Notes: generated by a model not told the origin, from the letters alone. Shown: positions 1-12,067, counted from the stretch's first letter. The stretch: 64,000 nt of DNA from Hordeum vulgare subsp. vulgare (GCF_904849725.1 NC_058518.1:414911081-414975080), one strand, 5' to 3'. Program-made: numbers and translations.

Positions 1-640
1 GGCAGTCGCGGAGTGATGACTACTCTCTTGTCCAGTGCGGCATGCTTTACAATTTAGAATCGGGGCTCCAAAGGCGTTTTTAGCAACACACAACATATGA
101 GATGTTCGAGGAGCCAAAACTATTTTTTCAAGCTCATGCCCGGGTCGAGAGATATGAAGTCTCCGACAAGTTCTTTAGCTATAAGATGGAGGAGAATAGT
201 TCTGTCGGTGAGCACATACTCAGAGTGTGTGGGTTGCACAACTGCTTGACTCGGCTGGGAGTTGAACTTCCGGATGATGCGGTCATTGACAGAATCCTCT
301 AGTCGCTTCCACCTAGCAACAAAGGCTTTGTGATGAATTACGACATGCAAGGGATGGAAAAGACTATTCTCGAGTTGTATTCAATGCTGAAATCTGCGAA
401 GGTAGATATCAAGAAAAAGCATGAAGTCTTGATGGTCAATAAGACCACCAGTTTCAAGAAGGGCAAGAACAAGAAAAGGTTCAAGAAAGACGGCAAAGCA
501 GTTGCAGCGCCCGGTAAGCCAGTTGACGGGAAGAAGTGAAACAAAGGACCCAAGTATGAGACTGAGTGCTATTACTGCAAGGGAACCGGTCACTGAAAGC
601 TGAATTCCCCCAAGTACTTAGCGGACAAGAAGGTCGGCAA
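1..640 (+). pseudogene. gag: copia-1 gag, 5'-truncated and degenerate
   Basis: This is the C-terminal part of a copia Gag (nucleocapsid-type RNA-binding structural protein). It matches the Angela copy at 6470-7060 and copy F almost codon for codon, for example MEENSSV near 187 and LMVNKTTSFK near 430. Frames are broken: a stop falls at 300-302 and a TGA at 594-596 replaces the Trp of the zinc knuckle. The knuckle begins CYYCKGTGH near 568, but its last Cys is also lost (Ser instead). Codons before position 1 are off the window. It cannot make functional Gag. Confidence 0.9.
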
Positions 641-3168
641 CGTCAAAGGTATATGTGATATACTTGTTATTTATGTGTACCTTACCAGCGCTCGCAGTAG
701 GTCTTGGGTATTTGATACCGGTGCTGTTGCTCACATTTGCAACTCTAAGCAGGAACTACGGAAGAAGCGTAGGCTGGCTAAGGACGAGGTGACGATGCGC
801 GTCGGGAATGGTTCCAAGGTCGATGTGATCACCGTCGGCATGCTACCTCTACATCTACCTTCGGGATTAGTTATAAACCTTAATAATCGTTTTTTGGTAC
901 CAGCTTTAAGCATGAACATTGTATCGGGATCTCGCTTGATACAAGATGGCTACTCATTTAAATTTGAGAACAATGGTTGTTCTATTTATATGAGTGGTAT
1001 ATTTTATACTCATGCCCCGCTGGTTAATGGTTTATTCCTGATGAATCTCGATCGTGATGTTACACATATTCATAGTGTGAGTACCAAAAGATATAATTAA
1101 GGTTGATGATGATAGTCCCACATACTTGTGGCACTGCCGCCTTGGTCATATCGGCGTAAAGCGCATGAAGAAACTCCATATAGATGGACTTTTGGAGTCA
1201 CTTGATTTTGAATCATTTGACACATGCGAACCGTGCCTCATGGGCAAGATGACCAAGACTCCGTTCTCCGGAAAATGGAGCGAGCAGCTAACTTGTTGGA
1301 AATAATACATACCGATGTATGCGGTCCAATGAGTGCAGAAGCTCACGGTGGTTATCGTTATGTTCTCACCCTCACTCATGATTTAAGTAGATATGGGTAT
1401 GCCTAATTAATGAAGCACAAGTCTGAAACCATTGAAAAGTTCAAGGAATTTCAGAGTGAGGTGGAGAATCAACATGACAAGAAAATAAAGTTTCTACAAT
1501 ATAATTGTGGAGGAGAATACTTGAGTCATGAGTTTGGCACACACCTATGGAAATGTGTAATTGTTTCACAACTCACGCCGCGTGGCACACCGCATCGTAA
1601 AGGTGTTTCTGAACATCGTAATCACACTTTATTGGATATGGTGCGATCTATGATGTCTCTTACCGATTTACCGCTATTATTTTGGGGATATGCATTGGAA
1701 ATTGCCGCTTTCACTTTAAATAGGGCACCGTCTAAATCCGTTGACACGACACTGTATGAATTATGGTTTGGCAAGAAACCTAAGCTGTCGTTTCTTAAAG
1801 TTTGGGGCTGCGATGCTTATGTGAAGAAAACTTCAACCAGAGAAGCTCGAACCCAAAGCGGAAAAATGTGTCTTCTAAGGATACCCTAAGTAAACTATTG
1901 GGTACACCTTCTATCTTAGATCCGAAGGAAAGATCTTTGTTGCTCAGAACAGATCCTTTCTAGAGAAAGAGTTTCTCTCGAAAGAAGTAAGTGGGAGGAA
2001 AATAGAACTTGATGAGGTAATTATACCTCCTCTCGAACCGGAGAGTAGCACAACGCAAGAAAATGTTTCTCAGGCACCTGCACCGGCTAGAGATGAAGTT
2101 AATGATGATGATCATGACACTTCGGATCAAGTTGCTATTGAACCTCCAAGGTCGACAAGGGTACGTTCCGCACCAGAATGGTACGGCAACCCTGTCATGC
2201 AAAGCATGTTGTTGGACAACAGTGAACCTTCAAACTACGAAGAAGCAATGGCGGGCCTGGATCCAACATATGGCTTGAGGCCAAGAAATCCGAGATAGGA
2301 TCCATGAATGAGAACAAAGTATGGACTTTGGTGGACTTGCACGATGATCGGCGAGCCATAGAAAATAAATGGATCTTCAAGAAGAAGACTGACGCGGATG
2401 GTAATGTGACCATCTATATGGCTCGACTTGTCGCTAAGGGTTATCGATAAGTTCAAGGGATTGACTACGACGAGACCTTCTCACCCGTAGTGATGCTAAA
2501 GTCGGTCTGAATCATGTTAACAATTACCGCTTTTAATGATTATGAAATCTGGCAAATGGACGTCAAAATAGCATTCCTGAACGGCTTTCTTAGAGACGAA
2601 TTGTATATGATACAGCCGGAAGGTTTTTTCGATCCTAGCAATGCTAACAAGGTATGGAAGCTCTAGTGCTCCATCTATGGGCTGGTGCAAGCGTCTCGGA
2701 GTTGGAATATTCGCTTATGGAGAAGCCTGTATTTACAAGAAAGTGAGTGGGAGCTGTGTAGCATTTCTCATATTATATGTGGATGACATATTGTTGATGG
2801 GAAATGATATAGAACTATTGGAAAGCATCAAGGCCTATTTGAATAAGAGTTTTTCAATGAAGGACCTTGGAGAAACTACTTACATATTAGGCATCCAGAT
2901 CTATAGAGATAGATCGAGACGCCTCATAGGTCTTTCACAAAGCACATACCTTGACAAGATATTGAAGAAGTTCAATATGGAGAAGTCTAAGAAGGGATTC
3001 TTGCCTGTATTGCAAGGTGTGAGGTTGAGTGCGACTCAACGACCGACCACGGCAAAAGATAGAGAAAAGATGAGTACCGTCCCCTATGCTTCAACCATAG
3101 GCTCTATCATGTATGCCATGCTGTGTACCAGACCTGATGTGAACCTTGCCATAAGTTTGGTAGGGAGG
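641..3168 (+). pseudogene. pol: copia-1 pol: protease, integrase and RT, many stops
   Basis: Degenerate copia pol. The protease DTG aspartate codon is 714-716, in an open stretch 675-1100. The GAG-pre-integrase LWHCRLGHIGVKRMK lies near 1125-1170. The integrase core follows (TDVCGPM near 1315). The second catalytic Asp is lost, since RSDRGGEY of the other copies reads as QYNCGGEY near 1498, while the Glu of the SEHRN segment is kept. RT contains YVDD (codons 2776-2787) inside the open stretch 2641-3234, which then runs into the inserted LTR. Stops and frameshifts occur between all these blocks. RNase H continues at 12068, beyond the nested element. Confidence 0.92.
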
Positions 3169-4990
3169 TGTTGGAATTATGCCCTAGAGGCAATAATAAA
3201 TATAGTTATTATTATAATTCCTGTATCAAGATGATCGTTTATTATCCATGCTATAATTCTATTGAATGAAGACTCATTTGCATGTGTGGATACATAGACA
3301 AAACACTGTCCCTAGCAAGCCTCTAATTGGCTAGCCAGTTGATCAAAGATAGTCAGTGTCTTCTGATTATGAACAAGGTGTTGTTACTTGATAACTGGAT
3401 CACGTCATTAGGGGAATCACGTGATGGACTAGACCCAAACTAATAGACGTAGCATGTTGATCGTGTCATTTTGTTGCTACTGTTTTCTACGTGTCAAGTA
3501 TTTATTCCTATGACCATGAGATCATATAACTCACTAACACAGGAGGAATGCTTTGTGTGTATGAAACGTCGCAACGTAACTGGGTGACTATAAAGATGCT
3601 CTACAGGTATCTCCGAAGGTGTTAGTTGAGTTAGTATGGATCAAGACTGGGATTTGTCACTCCGTGTGACGGAGAGGTATCTCGGGGCCCACTCGGTAAT
3701 ACAACATCACACACAAGCCTTGCAAGCAATGTAACTTAGTGTAAGTTGCGGGATCTTGTATTACAGAACGAGTAAAGAGACTTGCCGGTAAACGAGATTG
3801 AAATAGGTATACGGATACTGACGATCGAATCTCGGGCAAGTAACATACCGAAGGACAAAGGGAATGACATACGGGATTATATGAACCCTTGGCACTGAGG
3901 TTCAAACGATAAGATCTTCGTAGAATATGTAGGATCCAATATGGGCATCCGGGTCCCGCTATTGGATATTGACCGAGGAGTCTCTCAGGTCATGTCTACA
4001 TAGTTCTCGAAACCGCAGGGTCTGCACACTTAAGGTTCGACGTTGTTTTATGCGTATTTGAGTTATATGGTTGGTTACCGAATGTTGTTCGGAGTCCCGG
4101 ATGAGATCACGGACGTCACGAGGGTTTCCGGAATGGTCCGGAAACGAAGATTGATATATAGGATGACCTCATTTGATTACAGGAAGGTTTTCGGAGTTAC
4201 CGGGAATGTGCCGGGAATGACGAATGGGTTCCGGGAGTTCACCGGGGGGGGGGGGGGGGCAACCCACCCCGGGGAAGCCCATAGGACATGAGGGTGGCGC
4301 ACCAGCCCTTAGTGGGCTGGTGGGACAGCCCAAAAGGGCCCTATGCGCCTAGGAAAGAAAATCAAAGAGAAAAAAAGAGGAGGTGGGAAGGGAAGGAAGG
4401 ACTCCCGCCCACCAAACCAAGTCCAACTCGGTTTGGGGGGGGGAGCCTTCCCCCTTGGACTCGGCCGACCCCCTTGGGGCTCCTTGAGCCCCAAGGCAAG
4501 GTCCCCTCCCTCCCACCTATATATACGGAGGTTTTAGGGCTGATTTGGGACGACTTTCCCACGGCATCCCGACCACATACCTCCACGGTTTTTCCTCTAG
4601 ATCGCGTTTCTGCGGAGCTCGGGCGGAGCCCTTCTGAGACAAGGTCATCACCAACCTCCGGAGCGCCGTCACGCTGCCGGAGAACTCTTCTACCTCTCTG
4701 TCTCTCTTGCTGGATCAAGAAGGCCGAGATCATCGTCGAGCTGTACGTGTGCTGAACGCGGAGGTGCCGTCCGTTCGGTACTAGATCGTGGGACTGATCG
4801 CGGGATTGTTCGCGGGGCGGATCGAGGGACGTGAGGACGTTCCACTACGTCAACCGCGTTCACTAACGCTTCTGCTGTACGATCTACAAGGGTACATAGA
4901 TCACTCATCCCCTCTCGTAGATGGACATCACCATGATAGGTCTTCATGCGCGTAGGAAATTTTTTGTTTCCCATGCGACGTTCCCCAACA
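3169..4990 (+). repeat. 5' LTR of the Angela-type element
   Basis: 1,822 bp with TG...CA ends. It holds a 16-base G run (4244-4259), a small perfect hairpin (CACCAGCC...GGCTGGTG, about 4300-4323) and a TATA box at 4518-4525. It differs from the 3' LTR by scattered substitutions, the G-run length, and short segments missing from the 3' LTR around 11467 and 11570. Open frames inside it, such as 4288-4755 and 4690-5136, are chance readings of a GC-rich LTR and recur in the 3' LTR. Confidence 0.97.
4518..4525 (+). promoter_or_regulatory. TATA box of the 5' LTR
   Basis: TATATATA follows a C-rich stretch about 470 bases before the LTR end. It is the likely core promoter for the genomic RNA, and the same motif is at 11595-11602 in the 3' LTR. 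Transcription would start a few tens of bases downstream; that is inferred, not seen. Confidence 0.7.
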
Positions 4991-6245
4991 GTGGCATCAT
5001 GAGCTAGGTTCATGCGTAGATGTCTTCTCGAGTAGAACACAAAAGTTTTTCTGGGCGGTGATGTGCGTTTTTCTGCCCTCCTTAGTCTTTTCTTGATTCC
5101 GCGGTATTGTTGGATTGAAGCGGCTTGGACCGACATTACTCGTATGCTTACGAGAGACTGGTTTCATCGCTACGAGTAACCCCGTTGCTCAAAGATGACT
5201 GGCAAGTGTCGGTTTCTCCAACATTAGTTGAATCGGATTTGACCAAGGAGGTCCTTGGATGAGGTTAAATAGCAACTCATATATCTTCGTTGTGGTGTTT
5301 GCGTAAGTAAGATGCGATCCTACTAGATACCCATGGTCACCACGTAAAACATGCAACAACAAAATTAGAGGACGTCTAACTTGTTTTTGTAGGGTATGCT
5401 TGTGATGTGATATGGCCAATGATGTGATGTGATATATTGGATGTATGAGATGATCATGTTGTAATAGAAAATATCGACTTGCACGTCGATGGTACGGCAA
5501 CCGGCAGGAGCCATAGGGTTGTCTTTATACTAACGTTTGTGCTTGTAGATGCGTTTACTATTTTGCTAGGATGTAGCTTTAGTAGTAATAGCATGAGTAG
5601 CACGACAACCCCGATGGAAACACGTTGATTGAGATCATGGTGTGGCGCCGGTGACAAGAAGATCGTGCCGGTGCTTTGGTGATGGATATCAAGAAGCACG
5701 TGATGATGGCCATATCATGTCACTTATGAATTGCATGTGATGTTAATCCTTTTATGCACCTTATTTTGCTTAGAACGACGGTAGCATTATGAGGTGATCT
5801 CTCACTAAAATTTCAAGACGAAGTTGTGTTCTCCCCGACTGTGCACCGTTGCGACAGTTCTTCGTTTCGAGACACCACGTGATGATCGGGTGTGATAGAC
5901 TCAACGTTCACATACAACGGGTGCAAAACAGTTGCACACGCAGAACACTCAGGTTAAGCTTGACGAGCCTAGCATGTGCAGACATGGCCTCGGAACACAT
6001 GAGACCGAAAGGTCGATCATGAATCATATAGATGATATGATTAGCATAGGGATGCTTACCACTGAAACTATACTCAACTCACGTGATGATCGGACTTGAG
6101 CTAGTGTAAGTGGATCATGAACCACTCAAATGACTAGAGAGATGTACTTTTTGAGTGGGAGTTTAGCGAATAATTTGATTAAGTTAAACTCTAATTATCT
6201 TGAACATAGTCTAAGTCCACTTTGAATCTATTTGTGTTGTAGATC
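4991..6245 (+). other. Untranslated leader of the Angela-type element
   Basis: 1,255 bases between LTR and gag ATG with no supported coding sequence; the minus-strand open frames here have no homology I recognise. Long leaders are usual in this group and would hold dimerisation and packaging signals, which I cannot locate. Confidence 0.75.
4992..5004 (+). other. Primer binding site (initiator Met tRNA type, imperfect)
   Basis: TGGCATCATGAGC begins one base after the LTR. Copia elements of this group use the 3' end of initiator tRNA-Met, whose complement is TGGTATCAGAGC. This copy differs at one base and carries an extra T before GAGC. Confidence 0.7.
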
Positions 6246-8417
6246 ATGGCTCACGCGACAGTCACCCTGAATTTTAATACGTTCCTAGAGAAAGCTAAGT
6301 TGAAAGATGATGGAAGCAACTTTGTAGACTGGGCTCGTAATCTTAAGCTAATCTTACAAGCTGGGAAGAAGGATTATGTCCTTAATGCTGCGCTAGGAGA
6401 TGAACCACCCGCTACGGCTGATCAGGATGTTAAGAACGCTTGGTTAGCACGTAAGGAGGACTACTCAGTAGTTCAATGTGCAGTCTTGTATGGCTTAGAA
6501 CCGGGACTTCAACGTCGCTTCGATCGTCATGGAGCATTTGAAATGTTCCAGGAGTTGAAGTTTATCTTTCAGAAGAACGCCCGGATCGAGAGGTATGAGA
6601 CCTCCGGTAAATTCTATGCTTGCAAGATGGAGGAGAACTCGTCTGTCAGTGAACATGTGCTGAAAATGTCTGGGTACTCAAACCGTCTAGCGGAGCTGGG
6701 GATTGAACTTCTGCAAGAGGCTATCACTGACAGAATCCTTCAATCACTGCCGCCAAGCTATAAAGGCTTTGTGTTGAACTACAACATGCAAGGGATGAAC
6801 AAGTCACCCGGCGAGTTGTTTGCGATGCTGAAAGTCGCAGAGTCTGAGCTCCGTAAAGAACATCAAGTGTTGATGGTGAACAAGACCACTAGTTTCAAGA
6901 GAAACAGCAAAGGCAAGAAGGGTAATTCGAAGAAGAGCGGCAAGCCTGTTGCCAATCCGACGAAGAAACCCAAAGCTGGACCTAAGCCTGAAACGGAGTG
7001 TTACTATTGCAAGGGTATGGGTCACTGGAAGCGCAATTGCCCCAAGTATCTGGCAGATAAGAAGGCGGCCAAAGAAAAATCAGGTATATTTGATATACAT
7101 GTTATTGATGTGTACTTAACCGGCTCTCGTAGTAGTGCGTGGGTATTCGATACCGGTTCTGTTGCTCATATTTGCAACTCGAAACAGGAACTGCGTAATA
7201 GACGAAGGCTGGCGAAAGATGAAGTGACGATGCGCGTAGGAAATGGTTCCAAGGTTGATGCAATCGCCGTCGGCACAGTTTCACTTCAGTTACCATCAGG
7301 ATTAGTGATGAACTTGAATCATTGTTATTTAGTGCCTGCGTTGAGCATGAACATTATATCTGGATCTTTTTTATTGCGAGACAGTTACTCTTTTAAGTCA
7401 GAGAATAATGGTTGTTCTATTTCTATGAGTAACATCTTTTATGGTCATGCACCTAATGTGAGAGGATTGTTCATATTGAATCTTGATAGGGATACGCATA
7501 TACATAACATTGAGACCAAAAGAGTTAGAGTTACCAATGATAGCGCCATATTTTTGTGGCACTGCCGCTTAGGTCATATTGGTGTAAAGCGCATGAAGAA
7601 ACTCCATGCTGATGGACTTTTGGAGTCACTTGACTTTGATTCACTTGACACGTGCGAACCATGCCTCATGGGCAAGATGAGTAAGACTCCGTTCTCCGGA
7701 ACAATGGAGCGTGCAAGTGACTTGTTGGAAGTCATACATACCGATGTGTGTGGTCCAATGAGCGTGGAGGCACGCGGCGGATATCGTTATTTTCTCACCT
7801 TCACTGACGATTTAAGTAGATATGGTTATGTCTACTTGATGAAGCACAAGTCTGAAACATTTGAAAAGTTCAAACAATTTCAGAGTGAAGTGGAAAATCA
7901 TCGTAACAAGAAGATCAAGTTCCTACGGTCTGATCGTGGGGGTGAATATCTGAGTTTCGAGTTTGGTACTCACTTAAGACAATGTGGAATTGTTTCGCAG
8001 TTAACACCGCCTGGAACACCACAACGTAATGGTGTGTCCGAACGTCGTAATCGTACTTTGTTAGAAATGGTGCGATCTATGATGTCTCTTACTGACTTGC
8101 CGTTATCGTTTTGGGGTTATGCATTAGAAACAGCTGCATTCACTTTAAATAGGGCACCATCGAAATCCGTTGAGACGACACCATACGAACTGTGGTATGG
8201 CAAAAGGCCAAAGTTGTCGTTTCTTAAAGTTTGGGCGTGTGATGCTTATGTCAAAAAGCTTCAGCCTGAAAAGCTGGAACCCAAAGCGGAAAGGTGCGTC
8301 TTCATAGGTTACCCAAAAGAGACAGTTGGGTACACCTTCTATCTCAAATCCGAGGGCAAAGTGTTTGTTGCTAAAAACGGAACTTTTCTCGAGAGGAGTT
8401 TCTCTCGAGAGAATTGA
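6246..8417 (+). CDS. gag-pol: Gag-protease-integrase part of the Angela-type polyprotein
   Basis: An uninterrupted 723-codon frame starting at the ATG that follows the leader; copy F has a corresponding gag start. Residues 1 to about 250 are Gag. A CCHC zinc knuckle (CYYCKGMGHWKRNC) spans residues 252-265. The aspartic protease DTG begins at residue 302. The GAG-pre-integrase block (LWHCRLGHIGVK) is near 437 and is followed by CEPC. The integrase core has Asp500, Asp563 and Glu599, with the expected 35-residue spacing of DDE. Gag forms virus-like particles, protease processes the polyprotein and integrase inserts the cDNA. The frame ends at a TGA (8415-8417) created by a 1-bp deletion near 8394-8399, where copia-1 and F read through into RT. 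Confidence 0.95.
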   Translation: MAHATVTLNFNTFLEKAKLKDDGSNFVDWARNLKLILQAGKKDYVLNAALGDEPPATADQDVKNAWLARKEDYSVVQCAVLYGLEPGLQRRFDRHGAFEMFQELKFIFQKNARIERYETSGKFYACKMEENSSVSEHVLKMSGYSNRLAELGIELLQEAITDRILQSLPPSYKGFVLNYNMQGMNKSPGELFAMLKVAESELRKEHQVLMVNKTTSFKRNSKGKKGNSKKSGKPVANPTKKPKAGPKPETECYYCKGMGHWKRNCPKYLADKKAAKEKSGIFDIHVIDVYLTGSRSSAWVFDTGSVAHICNSKQELRNRRRLAKDEVTMRVGNGSKVDAIAVGTVSLQLPSGLVMNLNHCYLVPALSMNIISGSFLLRDSYSFKSENNGCSISMSNIFYGHAPNVRGLFILNLDRDTHIHNIETKRVRVTNDSAIFLWHCRLGHIGVKRMKKLHADGLLESLDFDSLDTCEPCLMGKMSKTPFSGTMERASDLLEVIHTDVCGPMSVEARGGYRYFLTFTDDLSRYGYVYLMKHKSETFEKFKQFQSEVENHRNKKIKFLRSDRGGEYLSFEFGTHLRQCGIVSQLTPPGTPQRNGVSERRNRTLLEMVRSMMSLTDLPLSFWGYALETAAFTLNRAPSKSVETTPYELWYGKRPKLSFLKVWACDAYVKKLQPEKLEPKAERCVFIGYPKETVGYTFYLKSEGKVFVAKNGTFLERSFSREN

Positions 8418-10225
8418 GTGGGAGGAAGATAGAACTTGACGAGGTTGTCGAACCTCTCATCCCTCTGGATGGTGGCGCAGGGCAAGGCGAAACCTCTGTC
8501 GTTGCAACGCCGGTTGAGGAGGAAGTTAATGATGATGATCATGAAACTCCGGTTCAAGTTTTTGTCGAACCACGCAGGTCGACGAGACCACGTGCTGCTC
8601 CAGAGTGGTACGGTAATCCCGTCTTATCGATCATGTTGTTGGACAACAATGAACCTGCAAATTATGAAGAAGCAATGGTGGGCCCAGATTCCAACAATTG
8701 GCTAGAAGCCATGAAGTCCGAGATAGGATCCATGTATGAGAACAAAGTGTGGACTTTGGAGGTACTACCTGAGGGCCGCAAGGCTATTCAGAACAAATGG
8801 ATTTTTAAGAGGAAGACGGACGCTGACGGCAATGTGACCGTTTATAAAGCTCAACTTGTGGCAAATGGTTTTTCACAAGTTCAAGGAGTTGACTACGATG
8901 ATACTTTCTCACCTGTAGCGATGCTTAAGTCCGTCAGAATCATGTTAGCAATAGCTGCATTTTTCGATTATGAAATCTGGCAGATGGATGTCAAAACGGC
9001 GTTCCTTAACGGTTTCCTTAAGGAAGAATTGTCTATGATGCAATCCGAAGGTTTTGTTGATCCTAAGAATGCTAACAAGGTGTGCAAGCTCCAGCGATCC
9101 ATTTATGGACTGGTGCAAGCATCTCGGAGTTGGAACAAATGCTTTGATGAGGTGATCAAAGCATTTGGGTTTATAAAAGTGGTTGGAGAATCTTGTATTT
9201 ACAAGAAAGTGAGTGGGAGCTCTGTGGCATTTCTAATATTATATGTGGATGACATATTGCTGAGTGGAAACAACGTGGAGTTTTTAGAGAGCATAAATGA
9301 TTACTTGAATAAAAGTTTCTCTATGAAGGACCTAGGAGAAGCTGCTTACATTCTAGGTATTAAGATCTATAGGGATAGATCAAAACGCCTGATAGGACTT
9401 TCACAAAGCACATACCTTGATAAAGTTTTGAAGAGGTTCAAAATGGAACAGTCCAAGAAAGGGTTCTTGCCAGTTTTACAAGGTACGAGATTGAGTAAGA
9501 CTCAGTGCCCAGCAACTGATGAAGATAGAGAGCATATGCGCTCCGTCCCCTATGCTTCAGCCATAGGTTCTATCATGTATGCAATGATGTGCACTAGACC
9601 GGATGTTAGCCTGGCCATAAGCATGGCAGGTAGGTTCTAGAGTAATCCAGGAGAGGATCACTGGACATCGGTCAAGAATATCCTGAAGTACCTGAAAAGG
9701 ACTAAGGAGATGTTTCTCGTGTATGGAGGTGACGAAGAGCTCGCCGTAAAAGGTTACGTCGATGCAAGCTTTGACACAGACCCGGACGACTCTAAGTCGC
9801 AAACCGGATACGTATTTATTCTTAATGGGGGTGCAGTAAGCTGGTGCAGTTCCAAGCAAAGCGTCGTAGCAGATTCTACATGTGAAGCGGAGTACATGGC
9901 TGCCTCGGAGGCGGCTAAGGAGGGTGTCTGGATGAAGCAGTTCATGACGGATCTTGGAGTGGTGCCAAGCGCACTGAATCCAATAACCTTGTTCTGTGAC
10001 AGCACGGGTGCCATTGCCTTAGCAAAGGAACCACGGTTTCACAAGAAGACCAGACACATCAAACGACGCTTCAACCTCATCCACGACTACGTCGAGGGAG
10101 AGGACGTAAATATATGCAAAGTGCACACGGATCTGAATGTAGCAGACCCGCTGACTAAACCTCTTCCACGGCCAAAGCATGATCAACACCAGAACTGTAT
10201 GGGTGTTAGATTTATTACAATGTAA
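8400..10225 (+). pseudogene. pol: RT-RNase H part of the Angela-type polyprotein, out of frame and with a stop
   Basis: It continues the polyprotein in another frame after the 1-bp deletion near 8396. RT includes YDDTFSPVAMLKSVR, WQMDVKTAFLNG and the catalytic YVDD (codons 9242-9253). RNase H includes DASFDTDPDDSKSQTGY, STCEAEYMAASEAA and FCDSTGAIALAKEP. An in-frame TAG at 9638-9640 interrupts the RT/RNase H boundary; the other copies have a Gln there, so this is CAG to TAG. The frame then runs to its normal stop at 10223-10225. RT and RNase H copy the RNA into DNA. With two lesions this copy would need proteins supplied in trans. Confidence 0.93.
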
Positions 10226-10265
10226 TTCGCATGATGATGTGAGGGCTAGATTATTGACTCTAGTG

Positions 10266-10277
10266 CAAGTGGGAGAC
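10266..10277 (+). other. Polypurine tract of the Angela-type element
   Basis: CAAGTGGGAGAC directly abuts the 3' LTR. The same purine motif precedes the copia-1 3' LTR (about 14221-14232) and, reversed, the F 3' LTR. It primes plus-strand DNA synthesis. Confidence 0.85.
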
Positions 10278-12067
10278 TGTTGGAATTATGCCCTAGAGGC
10301 AATAATAAATATAGTTATTATTATAATTCCTATATCAAGATGATCGTTTATTATCCATGCTATAATTGTATTGAATGAAGACTCATTTACATGTGTGGAT
10401 ACATAGACAAAACACCGTCCCTAGCATGCCTCTAGTTGGCTAGCCAGTTGATCGATGATAGTCAGTGTCTTCTGATTATGAACAAGGTGTTGTTGCTTGA
10501 TAACTGGATCACGTCATTGGGAGAATCACGTGATGGACTAGACCCAAACTAATAGACGTAGCATGTTGATCGTGTCATTTTGTTGCTACTGTTTTCTGCG
10601 TGTCAAGTATTTATTCCTATGACCATGAGATCATATAACTCACTGACACCGGAGGAATGCTTTGTGTGTATCAAACGTCGCAACGTAACTGGGTGACTAT
10701 AAAGATGCTCTACAGGTATCTCCGAAGGTGTTAGTTGAGTTAGTATGGATCAAGACTGGGATTTGTCACTCCGTGTGACGGAGAGGTATCTCGGGGCCCA
10801 CTCGGTAATACAACATCACACACAAGCCTTGCAAGCAATGTAACTTAGTGTAAGTTGCGGGATCTTGTATTACGGAACGAGTAAAGAGACTTGCCGGTAA
10901 ACGAGATTGAAATAGGTATACGGATACTGACGATCGAATCTCGGGCAAGTAACATACCGAAGGACAAAGGGAATGACATACGGGATTATATGAATCCTTG
11001 GCACTGAGGTTCAAACGATAAGATCTTCGTAGAGTATGTAGGATCCAATATGGGCATCCGGGTCCCGCTATTGGATATTGACCGAGGAGTCTCTCGGGTC
11101 ATGTCTACATAGTTCTCGAACCCGCAGGGTCTGCACACTTAAGGTTCGACGTTGTTTTATGCGTATTTGAGTTATATGGTTGGTTACCGAATGTTGTTTG
11201 GAGTCCCGGATGAGATCACGAACGTCATGAGGGTTTCCGGAATGGTCCGGAAACGAAGATTGATATATAGGATGACCTCATTTGATTATCGGAAGGTTTT
11301 CGGAGTTACCGGGAATGTGCCGGGAATGACGAATGGGTTCCGGGAGTTCACCGGGGGGGGGGGGGCAACCCACCCCGGGGAAGCCCATAGGCCATGAGGG
11401 TGGCGCACCAGCCCTTAGTGGGCTGGTGGGACAGCCCAAAAGGGCCCTATGTGCCTAGGAAAGAAAATGAAAAGGGAAGGAAGGACTCCCACCCACCAAA
11501 CCATGTCCAACTCGGTTTGGGGGGGGGAGCCTTCCCCCTTGGACTCAGCCGACCCCCTTGGGGCTCCTTGAGGCAAGGTCCCCTCCCTCCCACCTATATA
11601 TACGGAGGTTTTAGGGCTGATTTGAGACGACTTTCCCACGGCAGCCCGAGCACATACCTCCACGGTTTTTCCTCTAGATCGCGTTTCTGCGGAGCTCGGG
11701 CAGAGCCCTGCTGAGACAAGGTCATCACCAACCTCCGGAGCGCCGTCACGCTGCCGGATAACTCTTCTACCTCTCCGTCTCTCTTGCTGGATCAAGAAGG
11801 CCGAGATCATCGTCGAGCTGTACGTGTGCTGAACGCGGAGGTGCCGTCCGTTCGGTACTAGATCGTGGGACTGATCGTGGGATTGTTCGCGGGGCGGATC
11901 GAGGGACGTGAGGACGTTCCACTACATCAACCGCGTTCACTAACGCTTCTGCTGTACGATCTACAAGGGTACGTAGATCACTCATCCCCTCTCATAGATG
12001 GACATCACCATGATAGGTCTTCGTGCGCGTAGGAAATTTTTTGTTTCCCATGCGACGTTCCCCAACA
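10278..12067 (+). repeat. 3' LTR of the Angela-type element
   Basis: 1,790 bp, TGTTGGAATT...CCCCAACA, with a TATA box at 11595-11602. It is shorter than the 5' LTR because the G run is 13 rather than 16, a purine-rich block near 11467 is reduced, and a few bases are absent near 11570. Confidence 0.97.

Larger units (their letters stand above)
3169..12067 (+). mobile_element. Full-length Angela-type copia retrotransposon, 8,899 bp
   Basis: A complete element. The 5' LTR is 3169-4990 and the 3' LTR 10278-12067; both start TGTTGGAATT and end CCCCAACA. The perfect 5-bp TSD GGAGG occurs at 3164-3168 and 12068-12072. It inserted into the RT/RNase H region of copia-1, and removing it plus one TSD restores the homology. 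A hand comparison of the LTRs shows roughly 40 substitutions in about 1.8 kb plus a few indels, or about 2%. With the commonly used grass rate of 1.3e-8 per site per year that is under about 1 million years, a rough figure. Pol has one frameshift and one nonsense codon, so this copy is no longer autonomous. Confidence 0.97.

Noticed and set aside
4288..5136. Several open frames of 100-155 codons on both strands in the Angela LTRs (also 11394-11810)
   Set aside because: They recur at the same place in both LTRs with different lengths and indels, have Pro/Arg-rich composition typical of GC-rich non-coding DNA, and match no protein I know.
5189..5699. Minus-strand open frames in the Angela leader
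   Set aside because: They lie antisense in an untranslated leader and have no recognisable domain; nothing similar stands out in the F leader.
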